A stretch of 64,000 nucleotides of DNA from an uncultured Cohaesibacter sp. (GCF_963677725.1 NZ_OY782507.1:3780501-3844500); one strand, 5' to 3'. Numbered from the stretch's first letter, positions 45,697 through 55,231 are shown. A program made the numbers and translations. The notes: generated from the sequence alone by a model not told the origin.

Positions 45697-46727
45697 AGCG
45701 TTGTCTCCTCAAGCATTACAGGTTTGCCGGTACGGATGCTCTGGTCGGCGGCAAGGCAAATGGCTAGCGATTGCACCGCATCCTGCATATGTCGTTCCAG
45801 ATCGATATCGTCCTTGATGGCCCGCAGAATGAAATCCTGCTCATTGGCGCAAAGCTCGTTATGGCCGGGCTCGCCTGCCAGATCGATGGTCTTGTCACCT
45901 TCGGGTTTGTGGACCAATAGGCCGCCCACTTTGGTGTGGCCGTCAATGTCAGCCGAGGCACCCTTGTTGCCATCGGTGATCGAGACCGAGCCATTGGGGG
46001 AGACGATGTCTTTGACGAAAAAGGCGGTCTCGGACATCATCGGCCCCCAGCCTGCCTCATACCAGCCGATCGAGCCGTCGGCGAAGGTGACTTGCAACTG
46101 GCCGTAATTATACATGTCCTCGGCGATCTCGTCGGACAGGCGCAGTCCCATGCCATTGACGCTGACGGGCTTGGCGTCGGTGATCTGGCACATCACATCA
46201 ACATAGTGGACGCCGCAATCGACAATCGGGCTGGTGGTTTGCATCAGGGCCTTGTGGGTTTCCCATTCCGCGCCGCTCGATTGCTGATTGAGATTGAGGC
46301 GGAAGACATAGGGACCACCAAGGGCACGGGCTTCCTGGACAAAGCGGATCCAGGATGGATGATGGCGCAGGATATAGCCGACCACCAGTTTGCGCTTGGT
46401 CCGCTTGGCGGTGGCGACCACCCGTTCCGCATCCGCCACGCTCATGGCCAGTGGTTTTTCGACAAAGACATGGGACCCGGCTTCCATTGCCGCGCAGGCA
46501 AAGTCGACATGGGTGTCTGTATAGGTGGCGATCACAACGAGGTCGGGTTTGGTCTCGCTCAGCGCTTGATGAAAGTCGTCAAAGAAAGGATAGTCTGCCA
46601 GCGCGTCTTTCTGGGCGGCTGGCGAGCGTGCCACGAGGCCGACAATTTCCGAACTCGGGTGATGATGGTGGGCGAGGGCATGGGCAAAGCCCATATTGCC
46701 AAGGCCTGCAATCAGGGTTCTGATCAT
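45693..46727 (-). CDS. Gfo/Idh/MocA family oxidoreductase within the amino-sugar import operon
   Basis: A 344-residue dehydrogenase: Rossmann start TLIAGLGNMGFAHALAHH, catalytic VEKPLAMS, and IVDCGVHYVDVM in the C-terminal domain. NAD(P) is the likely cofactor. It sits between the CUT1 permease and ATPase genes with four-base overlaps on both sides, so its substrate should be the imported sugar or a derivative. Members of this superfamily include NAD-dependent glycosidases (GH109) as well as sugar dehydrogenases, so the reaction is open. Confidence 0.85.
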   Translation of the reverse strand: MIRTLIAGLGNMGFAHALAHHHHPSSEIVGLVARSPAAQKDALADYPFFDDFHQALSETKPDLVVIATYTDTHVDFACAAMEAGSHVFVEKPLAMSVADAERVVATAKRTKRKLVVGYILRHHPSWIRFVQEARALGGPYVFRLNLNQQSSGAEWETHKALMQTTSPIVDCGVHYVDVMCQITDAKPVSVNGMGLRLSDEIAEDMYNYGQLQVTFADGSIGWYEAGWGPMMSETAFFVKDIVSPNGSVSITDGNKGASADIDGHTKVGGLLVHKPEGDKTIDLAGEPGHNELCANEQDFILRAIKDDIDLERHMQDAVQSLAICLAADQSIRTGKPVMLEETTL

Positions 46728-47566
46728 TTCACCGCTCCTGACGTGATGCCGCGAATGAGCTGGCGGGAGAAGATGACATAGAGGATGAGCACTGGCAGAA
46801 TGGCCATCGACAGGGCGGATAGGACCGCATTCCAGTCGGTGACGAACTGGCCGATAAAGACCTGACTGCCGAGCGTCAGGGTTTTGGTTTCCTCAGCTGG
46901 TGCAAGAATCAGCGGGAACCAGAGGTCGTTCCAGATGGGGATCATGTTGAAGACTGCAACCGTTGCCATGGCTGGGCGGACCAGAGGCACAACGATGCGC
47001 CCGAAGATGACATATTCGTTGAGGCCATCGACGCGGGCGGCGTCTTTGAGATCGTTGGACACCTGCTTCATGAATTCGCTTAAGATGAACACGGCCAGCG
47101 GCAGGCCCTGAGCCGTATAGACCAGTATCAGCGCCCAGAGAGTGTTCACCAAGCCAGTGGCGACCATCATTTCCAGAATGGCAACTGTGCCAATGCGTAT
47201 CGGTATCATGATGCCAAGGGCCAGATAAAGCCCCATGACGGTGTTGCCCTTGAAGCGATATTCGCTAAGCGCAAAGGCAGCCATGGCGCCGAACAGCAAG
47301 ATGAAAAACAGCGAGGCGACGGTGACAATGAAGCTGTTCTGGAAATAGAGGAAGAAATCACCCTGTTTCATCACGGTTTCATAGCCGATCAGCGAGAAGC
47401 TGTCTGCATCGGGCAGGGCCAAAGGCTCACGGAATATGGCCTTGCGAGTCTTGAAACTGTTGATCAGGATGACGAAGACCGGGAACAGGGCGATCAGGGT
47501 ATAAAGACCAAGCGCGCCATGCATGGCCAGCGCATTCAAACGATTGGTACGGGCTGAATTTTCCAT
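46724..47566 (-). CDS. CUT1 sugar ABC transporter permease (MalG type)
   Basis: A 280-residue inner-membrane permease with six helices. The EAA loop region reads KDAARVDGLNEYVIFGRIVVPL, followed by LILAPAEETKTL. It pairs with the 47579-48493 permease. It starts 13 bases after that gene and overlaps the dehydrogenase start. Confidence 0.9.
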   Translation of the reverse strand: MENSARTNRLNALAMHGALGLYTLIALFPVFVILINSFKTRKAIFREPLALPDADSFSLIGYETVMKQGDFFLYFQNSFIVTVASLFFILLFGAMAAFALSEYRFKGNTVMGLYLALGIMIPIRIGTVAILEMMVATGLVNTLWALILVYTAQGLPLAVFILSEFMKQVSNDLKDAARVDGLNEYVIFGRIVVPLVRPAMATVAVFNMIPIWNDLWFPLILAPAEETKTLTLGSQVFIGQFVTDWNAVLSALSMAILPVLILYVIFSRQLIRGITSGAVK

Positions 47567-47578
47567 GTCTGCTTCCTT

Positions 47579-48493
47579 CTACATCTGATAGCGGCGCAGG
47601 CGCGTCTGAATGCCGAACAAATAGACGCAAACGCCGATGAGAATGATCGCAAACATGGAGCCGGCAATGGCCGAACCCATATGCGGGTCACCCAATTGCA
47701 GCTGGAAGCCGAAGAAGGTGCGATACATGAAGGTGCCCAGAATGTCGGTCGAGAAGTCCGGACCGGCAAGCGCCCCTTGGGCGGTATAGATCAGGTCGAA
47801 GGCGTTGAAGTTGCCCACGAAGGTTAGGATCGAAATGATGCCTATGGAAGGCAGGATCAGCGGCAACTTGATTTTCCAGAAAGCGGAAATGCCGGTGATG
47901 CCATCGATCTCGCCTGCTTCAAGTACTTCTTCCGGGATCGAGAGGAGGGCCGCATAGATCAGCATCATCGGGATGCCGACAAACTGCCAGACCGAGACCA
48001 GCGACAGGGCGGTCAGAGCATAGGCTTCCTTGCCGAGCCATGGTGCGAAGAGCGCCTTGAGGCCAATCGCGTCGAGCATGCTTGGCGCAATGCCCCAAAT
48101 GGGCGACAGGATCAGCTTCCATGCAAAGCCGACAATCACGAAACTGAGAATGGTCGGGATGAAGATGGCGGAGCGATAGAGCGCAGCAAATCTCAAGCGT
48201 GGATGAGAGAGGATCGCCGCCAGCACGACGCCGATGGGATTCTGGACCATCATATGGATGAAGAAGAACCAGAAATTGTTGCCAAGGGCGTTCCAGAATT
48301 GGTCGGACCAGATCGGATCACCGAACAGCCGTTCGAAATTGGTGAAGCCGACATAGGTGCGCACATTCTCGATCTCGCTATAAAGAGCGAGGCGCAGGGT
48401 GTTGAAAAGCGGAAAGATCATGACCGCCGTATAGACCAGCACCGCAGGTGCCAAAAACACGACAATGTGCCATCGAAATCGGGGTGCTTGCAT
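47579..48493 (-). CDS. CUT1 sugar ABC transporter permease (MalF type)
   Basis: A 304-residue permease with six helices; the EAA loop appears as EVLEAGEIDGITGISAFWKIKLP. ATG 48493 (MQAPRFRWHIVVFLAPAVLV) with GGAGA upstream is preferred; the open frame runs further up to 48664 but the extension is hydrophilic and unlike the family. It follows the binding-protein gene after a 267-bp spacer containing a hairpin. Confidence 0.88.
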   Translation of the reverse strand: MQAPRFRWHIVVFLAPAVLVYTAVMIFPLFNTLRLALYSEIENVRTYVGFTNFERLFGDPIWSDQFWNALGNNFWFFFIHMMVQNPIGVVLAAILSHPRLRFAALYRSAIFIPTILSFVIVGFAWKLILSPIWGIAPSMLDAIGLKALFAPWLGKEAYALTALSLVSVWQFVGIPMMLIYAALLSIPEEVLEAGEIDGITGISAFWKIKLPLILPSIGIISILTFVGNFNAFDLIYTAQGALAGPDFSTDILGTFMYRTFFGFQLQLGDPHMGSAIAGSMFAIILIGVCVYLFGIQTRLRRYQM

Positions 48494-48719
48494 CACATTC
48501 TCCAGTTTCAAAGCCCATCGCATTTTCCCGGTCCGATGTGGCTTGAAAATCAGTCTGTTGCTTGCAATATGCTCGATGTCGTTGCTCTCATTTTGGCCAG
48601 GTCTGGGACTTTGGCCAAGAGCGTGTCTTGGTGGTGCGGACATCGATGATTGGACGAGGGCCATTTCATGGCCAAGCCACTTCTATCCGCAGCGGATGGG
48701 CTGCGGACAGAATAGGCGA

Positions 48720-48751
48720 GGGAAGCGAAACAAGGCAAATGTTCGCTTCCC
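48720..48751. other. 10-bp hairpin between the CUT1 binding-protein and permease genes
   Basis: GGGAAGCGAA (48720-48729) pairs perfectly with TTCGCTTCCC (48742-48751) around a 12-nt loop. A smaller stem TCCGCAG/CTGCGGA lies beside it. There is no T-run on the minus strand. A likely role is to raise binding-protein mRNA relative to the permeases. Confidence 0.55.
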
Positions 48752-48760
48752 GGCTTGGTC

Positions 48761-50014
48761 TTACATTTGCGGTTTGTACCAGCTTGCCAGACCGTCTTGT
48801 AGTTTTTTGCCCAGCTCTTCTGGGGTCGCTGTGCCCTTGATGGCGGCAGCAGATGCGCCCCAGGTTTCGTTTTCAAGGTTTGGCGTGCCACGCGACAGGA
48901 TTTGATAGGTGGAGCGGATGGTGCTCTCACATTTGCCACGCCAGCTGACAAATTCCTTGGCGAGTGGATCTTGCATCTCGACAGGAGTGTTGGACAGCGG
49001 GAAGAAGCCCGGCAGGGCATTGCCGAAGATTTCAGCAAATTCAGGCGAGGCAACCCACGACAGGAAGGTTTTGGCAGCTTCCGGATTCGGCGTTTTGGCG
49101 TTCATGCCAATACCGATATCGGTGTGATCGGAAATGTAGCATTTGTCGCCTGCCTTTTTGACCGGGGGCATGAAGGCACCCATCTTGAAGTCAGCCTGTG
49201 TGTTGAAGCCTGAAATTTCCCAAGAACCGGCCGGATAAATGGCGGCACGGCCAAGGGTGAAAAGGTTCTGGCTGTCTGGATAGGTCTGGGCTTCAAAACC
49301 GTCGCCGAGATAAGGCGCCCATTTGGCCAGAGTTGCATAAGGCTCAACCCATTGCGGGTCGGTCAGCTTCTGTTCGCCCTTGATCAGCGCCAGACGGCCT
49401 TCTTCGCCTTTCCAGTAGTTTGGACCGATATTCTGGTAACCCATGGTGGCGGCTTCCCACTGGTCGTTTGTGCCCATGGCCATTGGGATATAGGTGCCGT
49501 CTTCCTTGATTTTCTCAAGCACTGCGAAGAATTCTTCTTCGGTTTCAGGGGCTTTGAGGCCCAGCTCGTCAAAGGCGTCCTTGTTGTAAATGAAGCCGTG
49601 GATCACGGATGCCATGGGGACGCAGAATGTGGCGGAGCCATCGTCGGTCTGCCAAGCGGATTTGGCGACGTTGGAGAAATTGTTCATGGCTTCCATGTCA
49701 TCCAGCTTGGCCAGATGACCGGCATCATACAGAGCCAGCGATGCGTCGAATGGGCGGCAAGTGATGATGTCACCGGCAGAGCCTGCATCCAGCTTTGAGT
49801 TCAGCACCGCGTTATATTCGGTTGGAGCCGATGGGGTGAACTTGATTTTGATGCCCGGATGCTTGGCTTCAAAGGCTGGAATGATCTTGTCCTGCCAAAG
49901 CTTCAGATCGTCATTGCGCCAGCTCTCGATGGTGAGGGTTGCGTCCGCGGCATAGGCAGCGCTGGTCAGCACGGTGGCTGCGAGTAGGACTGCGGTTGTC
50001 AATTTGATGTTCAC
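48761..50014 (-). CDS. CUT1 sugar ABC transporter substrate-binding protein
   Basis: A 417-residue extracytoplasmic binding protein with signal MNIKLTTAVLLAATVLTSAA (cut after YA). The type 2 fold (SBP_bac_1) shows in TIESWRNDDLKLWQDKIIP, FEAKHPGIKIKF and GRAAIYPAGSWEISGF. It captures the sugar for the two permeases. Its position next to murQ and opposite nagA suggests an amino sugar such as GlcNAc or MurNAc (inference). Confidence 0.88.
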   Translation of the reverse strand: MNIKLTTAVLLAATVLTSAAYAADATLTIESWRNDDLKLWQDKIIPAFEAKHPGIKIKFTPSAPTEYNAVLNSKLDAGSAGDIITCRPFDASLALYDAGHLAKLDDMEAMNNFSNVAKSAWQTDDGSATFCVPMASVIHGFIYNKDAFDELGLKAPETEEEFFAVLEKIKEDGTYIPMAMGTNDQWEAATMGYQNIGPNYWKGEEGRLALIKGEQKLTDPQWVEPYATLAKWAPYLGDGFEAQTYPDSQNLFTLGRAAIYPAGSWEISGFNTQADFKMGAFMPPVKKAGDKCYISDHTDIGIGMNAKTPNPEAAKTFLSWVASPEFAEIFGNALPGFFPLSNTPVEMQDPLAKEFVSWRGKCESTIRSTYQILSRGTPNLENETWGASAAAIKGTATPEELGKKLQDGLASWYKPQM

Positions 50015-50075
50015 GATGAACCTCTCTGTATGTTGGTTGCTTGATTACAAAGTGATTTGCATTTTGCTTTTTTTG

Positions 50076-50981
50076 TTATGGGCTGGTCTGGTCTTTGGCA
50101 GCGAGCGCGGTGAGCGCCGCTCGTAGATGGTCGTTATGGTGTGATAGCAAGGCTTCGGCTTCCGACATCTCGTTCATGCCCGAGCAGAGCAGAATGGCGA
50201 TTTTGATATTGCCGTTAGCTGTCTCAAGCGCTGCCTTCGCGTCGGTTGCCGAGACTTTGGCAATGGTCTGGACCATGGTCGTAGCACGCTGGCGCAGTTT
50301 GGCATTGTCGGCCTTCAAATTGATCATCATTCCATCATGGACATGACCCAGATAGATTGCCATCAGGGTGGAGAGCATGTTCAGCGCCATTTTTTGCGCG
50401 GTCGCAGCCCCCATGCGCGTTGAGCCGGAAATGACCTCCGCAGGGGTCTGTAACAGAATTGGACAGTCGCTGAGATCAAGCAAGAGGGTGTTGGCATTGT
50501 TGGCAATGCCGATCACATACGCGCCTTTGTCCTTTGCAATTTGGGCGGCTTGCACTGTGTAGGGTGTGTTGCCGCTGGCCGAAATGGCGATCAGACAGTC
50601 CCGGTTGGACAGATCGGACAGGCTGTTCTCAAGGTCGGAGATGTCATCTTCGGTATCGCCGGGCATGTCGCCGTCAATGGGAACGCCGCCTGCCATCAGG
50701 ATCCGTATCTTGGCTGTGTCGATGCCGAATGTGCCGCCAAGCTCGGAGGCGTCCGCAAGGGCCATAAGGCCCGATGAGCCAGCTGCGGCATAAATCAATG
50801 TGCCACCGTTGCCGACCTGACGCGCCATCACCGCAGCGCCGTCGCATATTGCAGGCTTTGCCGCTTCAATCGCCTTGGCTGCTTCGATCTGGCCATCGGC
50901 AAGAATCGTTGCAATGTCCAGCGGGGGCTGGATTTCCAGGCCGATCGCGCTTTTGTGGCGTGTTTCGGTGACAAGCTCCAC
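50076..50981 (-). CDS. murQ: N-acetylmuramic acid 6-phosphate etherase
   Basis: A 301-residue SIS-fold enzyme that removes lactate from MurNAc 6-phosphate to give GlcNAc 6-phosphate. Family marks are AAAGSSGLMALADASEL (with the catalytic Glu), AISASGNTPYTVQAAQIAKD and EVISGSTRMGAATAQKMALN. Start codon is GTG at 50981 with GGAGGAG at a good distance. The product feeds NagA encoded on the opposite strand, so the cluster can recycle or consume peptidoglycan amino sugars. It leads the CUT1 operon. Confidence 0.92.
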   Translation of the reverse strand: MELVTETRHKSAIGLEIQPPLDIATILADGQIEAAKAIEAAKPAICDGAAVMARQVGNGGTLIYAAAGSSGLMALADASELGGTFGIDTAKIRILMAGGVPIDGDMPGDTEDDISDLENSLSDLSNRDCLIAISASGNTPYTVQAAQIAKDKGAYVIGIANNANTLLLDLSDCPILLQTPAEVISGSTRMGAATAQKMALNMLSTLMAIYLGHVHDGMMINLKADNAKLRQRATTMVQTIAKVSATDAKAALETANGNIKIAILLCSGMNEMSEAEALLSHHNDHLRAALTALAAKDQTSP

Positions 50982-51014
50982 TGCTTACTCCTCCAGACAG
51001 GGGTCGCCAATATA

Positions 51015-51115
51015 ATACCTTTTAAATACCATCTGTCCACCTCTAAAATTTGCATAATACTTAGGCTTGTGCGAAAAATTTTTGCTTATTGATATATTTG
51101 GTCTTATTTTGGTCT
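51015..51115. promoter_or_regulatory. Paired direct-repeat half-sites in the murQ/gntR spacer
   Basis: On the plus strand TGGTCTT occurs at 51099 and 51110. On the minus strand GGTATT occurs twice (51015-51019 and 51026-51030 on the plus-strand scale), also with an 11-bp period. The two pairs thus have the same pattern on opposite strands, one beside each divergent operon. TGGTMT is the half-site type reported for NagR/DasR regulators, which makes them candidate sites for the adjacent GntR protein. Confidence 0.5.
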
Positions 51116-51261
51116 TTCTTTATTTGGCCCTCTCATGTATGACTTAATGAGATTGGAATTGGTTTTGGAGGAACTTTGCGCAGGCTGCGCTTTTGGCATT
51201 CTGATCCGGATGCGGGAGGAGCCCGAAGAGAGGCGCAATCAGGACTGTGAGGCATGCCTTG

Positions 51262-52017
51262 ATGACAGTGGAAGACTATCTGCGAGCAGGAGACTGGTTG
51301 AGCAAGAAGGCTGGGCCTCTGTATGTGTTGCTCTCTCGGCGGATCGAGCAGGCCATTGCCATGGGTTTGTTGTTGCCGGACCATTCCTTGCCTGCCGAAC
51401 GGGAAATTGCCGACCTGACCGACCTGTCACGGGTGACCGTGCGCAAGGCCATTCAGGAGCTGGTCAAAAAAGGGGCGGTGGAGCAGCGCCATGGCTCCGG
51501 TTCGTTTGTGCGTCAGCAGCCGGGCAAGATGGAACAGTCACTGTCTCATCTAACGTCCTTTACCGAAGACATGATGGCGCGGGGGTTTGAAACCTCGTCA
51601 ATCTGGCTCGAACGTGAAGTGCGCAGACCGTCGCCGGACGAGATGTTTACACTGGGCCTGTCCGGTGGTGTTTCGGTGGCGTGCCTCAACCGCCTGCGCG
51701 AGGCCAATGGTCAGCCTATGGCGCTCGAATGCGCGGTGTTGCCGGTCGATATTCTGTCCGATCCATCCAAGGTGACAACGTCACTTTATGACCAGCTCGA
51801 TCGGGATGGCAATCGCCCGGTGCGGGCCGTTCAGAAGATTTCCGCAGTCAATCTTGGGCCACCCGAGGCCGAATTGCTTGGCGTGACGGTGGGGATGGCG
51901 GGGCTTAGCATTCGCCGCATTTCCTATTTGCAAAGCGGCCGAGCCATTGAATTGACCAAATCCATTTATCGCGGCGATGCTTATGATTTTGTCGCCGAAA
52001 TGAGTTTTTCACATTAA
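51262..52017 (+). CDS. GntR family transcriptional regulator (HutC/NagR subfamily)
   Basis: About 251 residues. The N-terminal winged helix contains PAEREIADLTDLSRVTVRKA and RHGSGSFV; the rest is a UTRA ligand domain (LNRLREANGQPMALECAVLP, IRRISYLQSGRAIELTKSIY). It is related to NagR and likely senses a GlcNAc-type phosphosugar. It is the first gene of gntR-SIS-nagA-nagK-cutC and faces murQ. GTG 51247 is an alternative start. Confidence 0.88.
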   Translation: MTVEDYLRAGDWLSKKAGPLYVLLSRRIEQAIAMGLLLPDHSLPAEREIADLTDLSRVTVRKAIQELVKKGAVEQRHGSGSFVRQQPGKMEQSLSHLTSFTEDMMARGFETSSIWLEREVRRPSPDEMFTLGLSGGVSVACLNRLREANGQPMALECAVLPVDILSDPSKVTTSLYDQLDRDGNRPVRAVQKISAVNLGPPEAELLGVTVGMAGLSIRRISYLQSGRAIELTKSIYRGDAYDFVAEMSFSH

Positions 52018-52033
52018 GCAAAGGCAGGGCGCA

Positions 52034-53053
52034 ATGACGAAGATGCGGCAAGAAACCGAAGAAATTCCAGTGGCGGTGGAGCGACTTCTGAAAAGTGTCC
52101 CTGACTGCATCGAACCCGTCGCAGCTGTCCTTCGTGCGCGTGATCCCAAGGTTGTGGTTACCATCGCACGCGGTTCTTCCGATCATGCAGCCTATTTCAT
52201 GAAATATGCCATCGAGTTGGTGATGGGGTTGCCGGTTGCTTCGCAGGGACCGTCAATCGCCTCGATCTACGGGGCAAAGATGAAGATGGACAGTGCAGCT
52301 GTTTTTGCCATTTCCCAGTCCGGCGCCAGTGCCGATATCGTGGCAATGGCCAAGGCCGCACGCGAAGGTGGGGCGCTGACCACCGCTCTTGTCAACACGC
52401 TGCCGTCCGATCTGGCCACGCAGTGCGAATTGGCAATTGATCTCTGTGCTGGTGAAGAGCAAGCCGTGGCGGCGACCAAAAGCTATGTGAATTCGATCGT
52501 TGCTGGCCTGTCGATCCTTGCGGAATGGGCCGAGGATTATACACTGAAACATGCCCTTGCCCGCTTGCCTGAGCATCTCAATACTGCCTTGTCGATTGAC
52601 TGGTCTGCGATGATCGAACCGGTCTCGAAAGCCAATTCTCTCTATATGCTGGGGCGTGGGCCGACCATGGCGATTGCGGCGGAGGCCGCGCTCAAATGCA
52701 AGGAAACGTGCGAGTTGCATGCGGAGGCCTATTCATCGGCCGAAATGCTGCATGGGCCGGTGTCGCTGGTCGATCGGGACTTTCCCGTCATTGCCTTTGC
52801 CGCGCGGGACGCTGCCGAAGGTTCGATTGTTGAAATCGTCAATGGTGTGGTGGCGAAAAATCCCCATTGCTTCATTTCGTCCAACCATGCAGGTGACGCG
52901 GTGCGACTGCCCTTTGTGGTGACCGGTCATCCACTGACCGATGCCCTGACGCTGATTGTGCCTTTCTATCGTTTCGTTGAGCAATTGTCGCGCCATCGGG
53001 GCCTTGATCCGGACAAGCCCGCGGCTTTGAAGAAAGTGACGGTGACACGATGA
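52034..53053 (+). CDS. SIS-domain glucosamine-6-phosphate deaminase (NagB-II / AgaS-like)
   Basis: 339 residues with two SIS domains: IARGSSDHAAYFMKYAIEL, ISQSGASADIVAMAKAAREG, and KCKETCELHAEAYSSAEMLHG. It resembles the isomerase half of GlmS without the glutaminase. Such proteins serve as NagB-II, converting glucosamine 6-phosphate to fructose 6-phosphate and ammonia. No classic NagB is in the window, so it fills that step after NagA. Its stop overlaps the nagA start by four bases. Confidence 0.86.
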   Translation: MTKMRQETEEIPVAVERLLKSVPDCIEPVAAVLRARDPKVVVTIARGSSDHAAYFMKYAIELVMGLPVASQGPSIASIYGAKMKMDSAAVFAISQSGASADIVAMAKAAREGGALTTALVNTLPSDLATQCELAIDLCAGEEQAVAATKSYVNSIVAGLSILAEWAEDYTLKHALARLPEHLNTALSIDWSAMIEPVSKANSLYMLGRGPTMAIAAEAALKCKETCELHAEAYSSAEMLHGPVSLVDRDFPVIAFAARDAAEGSIVEIVNGVVAKNPHCFISSNHAGDAVRLPFVVTGHPLTDALTLIVPFYRFVEQLSRHRGLDPDKPAALKKVTVTR

Positions 53054-54210
53054 GCGGTTCGGTTGCCTATCCCGCAAAGCGTCTGTTTGACGGTGAGCAT
53101 TTTTATGAGGATGTTGCCCTCTTGGTCCGGGACGGATCGGTGGCGGGGCATGTGCCAGTTTCTGATCTGCCCGATGGGTATGAATTGCATGATCATGAGG
53201 CAGAACTGCTGGTGCCAGGCTTCGTTGATTTGCAGGTTAATGGCGGTGGCGGTGCCTTGCTGAATGACACGCCGACCAAGGCGGCAATTGAGACCATTTG
53301 TTCAGCCAATGCCCGTTTTGGCACCACCTCGGTGCTGCCGACACTCATCACCGATGGGCCTGATGCCCGTGACGCGGTGCTTGCTGCAGGACGGGACGCC
53401 AAGGCTGCAAATGTGCCGGGCTTTCTGGGGTTGCATCTTGAAGGGCCGCATTTGTCACGCGCCCGCAAAGGGGCTCACGTCGAGGGTTTCATCCGGCCGA
53501 TGAATGAGGCAGATCTTGCCATTTTGACAGACGCTGCCGGAAGCTTCGGGCAGGCCATGACAACCATTGCACCGGAAAATGTCACGCGGGAGCAGGTCAA
53601 GGCTCTGGTGGCGGCAGGATGGAAGGTCAGCGTTGGCCATACGGACTGCAAGGCCGCTGACGCCAAGGCCTATTTCGAGGCCGGGGCATCGATGGTGACC
53701 CATCTGTTCAACGCGATGAGCCAGATGGGCAATCGTGAGCCGGGGGTGGTTGGCGCTGCTCTGACCAGTGACAATGTCTGGTGTGGATTGATCGCCGATT
53801 GTGTCCATGTGGATCCGCTCTCCATGGCAATTGCCTTGCGGGCCAAGCAGGGGGCGGGGCGGATTTTCTTTGTCACCGACGCCATGTCGCCCACAGGCAC
53901 CGATGCGACGGAGTTCATTCTTGGGGGGCGGACCATCTATCGCCGCGACGGGAGATTGACGCTCGCGGACGGCACGTTGGCGGGGGCCGATATCGACATG
54001 CTCGCGATGATCAAGCTGGCCCTTGAACGGTTGCCCTTGTCTTTGGCTGATGTACTGAAAATGGCGTCCCTTTATCCCTCACAAGCCATTGGTGCTGCCA
54101 ATAAGGGGCACTTGCGTGCCGGGGCGGATGCGGATTTCGTGTTGCTGGGGGCCGATCTGTCGCTTCATTCCACCTGGATTGGTGGTCAATGTTGCTTTGC
54201 CAGTGGGTGA
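53050..54210 (+). CDS. nagA: N-acetylglucosamine-6-phosphate deacetylase
   Basis: A 386-residue metal-dependent amidohydrolase: LVPGFVDLQVNGGGG, the metal Glu in GLHLEGPHL, then SVGHTDCKAAD, THLFNAMSQM and the catalytic Asp in FVTDAMSPTG. It deacetylates GlcNAc 6-phosphate, supplied by MurQ or by the kinase downstream. The length matches E. coli NagA (382). Confidence 0.94.
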   Translation: MSGSVAYPAKRLFDGEHFYEDVALLVRDGSVAGHVPVSDLPDGYELHDHEAELLVPGFVDLQVNGGGGALLNDTPTKAAIETICSANARFGTTSVLPTLITDGPDARDAVLAAGRDAKAANVPGFLGLHLEGPHLSRARKGAHVEGFIRPMNEADLAILTDAAGSFGQAMTTIAPENVTREQVKALVAAGWKVSVGHTDCKAADAKAYFEAGASMVTHLFNAMSQMGNREPGVVGAALTSDNVWCGLIADCVHVDPLSMAIALRAKQGAGRIFFVTDAMSPTGTDATEFILGGRTIYRRDGRLTLADGTLAGADIDMLAMIKLALERLPLSLADVLKMASLYPSQAIGAANKGHLRAGADADFVLLGADLSLHSTWIGGQCCFASG

Positions 54211-54262
54211 CGTCGGGGACAGCGGAAAGACTGTTGATGCTGGGGATTTTGGGGGCACTTCA

Positions 54263-55171
54263 ATGATTGTCTGTTTCGATATTGGCGGCACCAGTATCAA
54301 GGGGGCGTTTGGTACAGATCCGCGCTCGCTGGAGATCGTGCCGCGCATACCGACACCGGGAACGTGCTTTGATGCCTTTGCTTCTGCCTTGCGCAGCGTC
54401 ATCGATGCGGCACCGCAAAAGCCCCGCTGCGTTGCCATTTCGATTGCCGGGATCGTTGATCCCAAGACCGGATTGGCGGTGGTGGCCAATATTCCCTGTC
54501 TGCATGGGCGGCCGATGCAGGCCGATCTGGAGGCGACCCTCGGTCTGCCGGTGATCATCGCCAATGATGCCGATTGTTTTGCCTTGGCCGAGGCCGAACT
54601 TGGGTCAGCCAAAGGTCATGACGTCGTATTCGGAGTCATTCTTGGCACCGGGGTTGGCGGTGGTCTGGTGATTGACGGGCAATTGATCAATCGCCGTGGT
54701 GGTTATGCGGGCGAGTGGGGGCATGGGCCGGTGGCTGCTACTCTGGCCGGGGACCCGCCCGTTCATTTGCCGCGCTTTGCATGTGGTTGCGGCCTCAAGG
54801 GCTGCATTGATGCCACTTGCAGTGCACGCGGGCTTGAAAAACTCCACAAGCATCTGACCGGTGTCTGCCTCACAGCTGAAGAGATTGTCGCCGACTGGGA
54901 AGCGGGGGAGGAACTCGCCAGCAAGACCATTGAGGTTTATGTGGATCTGATCTCAGCCCCGCTGGCCTTGGTGATCAATGTGACGGGCGCATCCATTGTG
55001 CCGGTTGGTGGCGGCTTGTCCAATGCGGCGGCTTTGATAGCTGCAATCGATGCGAAGGTGCGCGCGCGCATTCTGGTCCATGGCCTTGAACGCATTGTCG
55101 TTGCGGCGGAAAATCGCATCGAGCCGGGTATTTTGGGAGCGGCCATTCTTGGAAGCCGCTTTGAAGCCTGA
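54263..55171 (+). CDS. nagK: ROK family sugar kinase, probable N-acetylglucosamine kinase
   Basis: 302 residues: ATP-binding DIGGTSIKGAFG, catalytic Asp in IANDADCFALAEAELG, GVILGTGVGGGLVIDG, and the ROK zinc motif CGCGLKGCID. It phosphorylates a free amino sugar; because import here is by an ABC system rather than a phosphotransferase, a cytoplasmic kinase is needed before MurQ/NagA. GlcNAc is the best guess; MurNAc kinase activity is possible. The frame is open upstream, but the ROK start is at ATG 54263. Confidence 0.85.
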   Translation: MIVCFDIGGTSIKGAFGTDPRSLEIVPRIPTPGTCFDAFASALRSVIDAAPQKPRCVAISIAGIVDPKTGLAVVANIPCLHGRPMQADLEATLGLPVIIANDADCFALAEAELGSAKGHDVVFGVILGTGVGGGLVIDGQLINRRGGYAGEWGHGPVAATLAGDPPVHLPRFACGCGLKGCIDATCSARGLEKLHKHLTGVCLTAEEIVADWEAGEELASKTIEVYVDLISAPLALVINVTGASIVPVGGGLSNAAALIAAIDAKVRARILVHGLERIVVAAENRIEPGILGAAILGSRFEA

Positions 55172-55231
55172 CGCCAAAAGCCGCTCATCAATCCTGAAAA
55201 AAAAAGGACAAGCCTTCAAAAAGGATATGTG

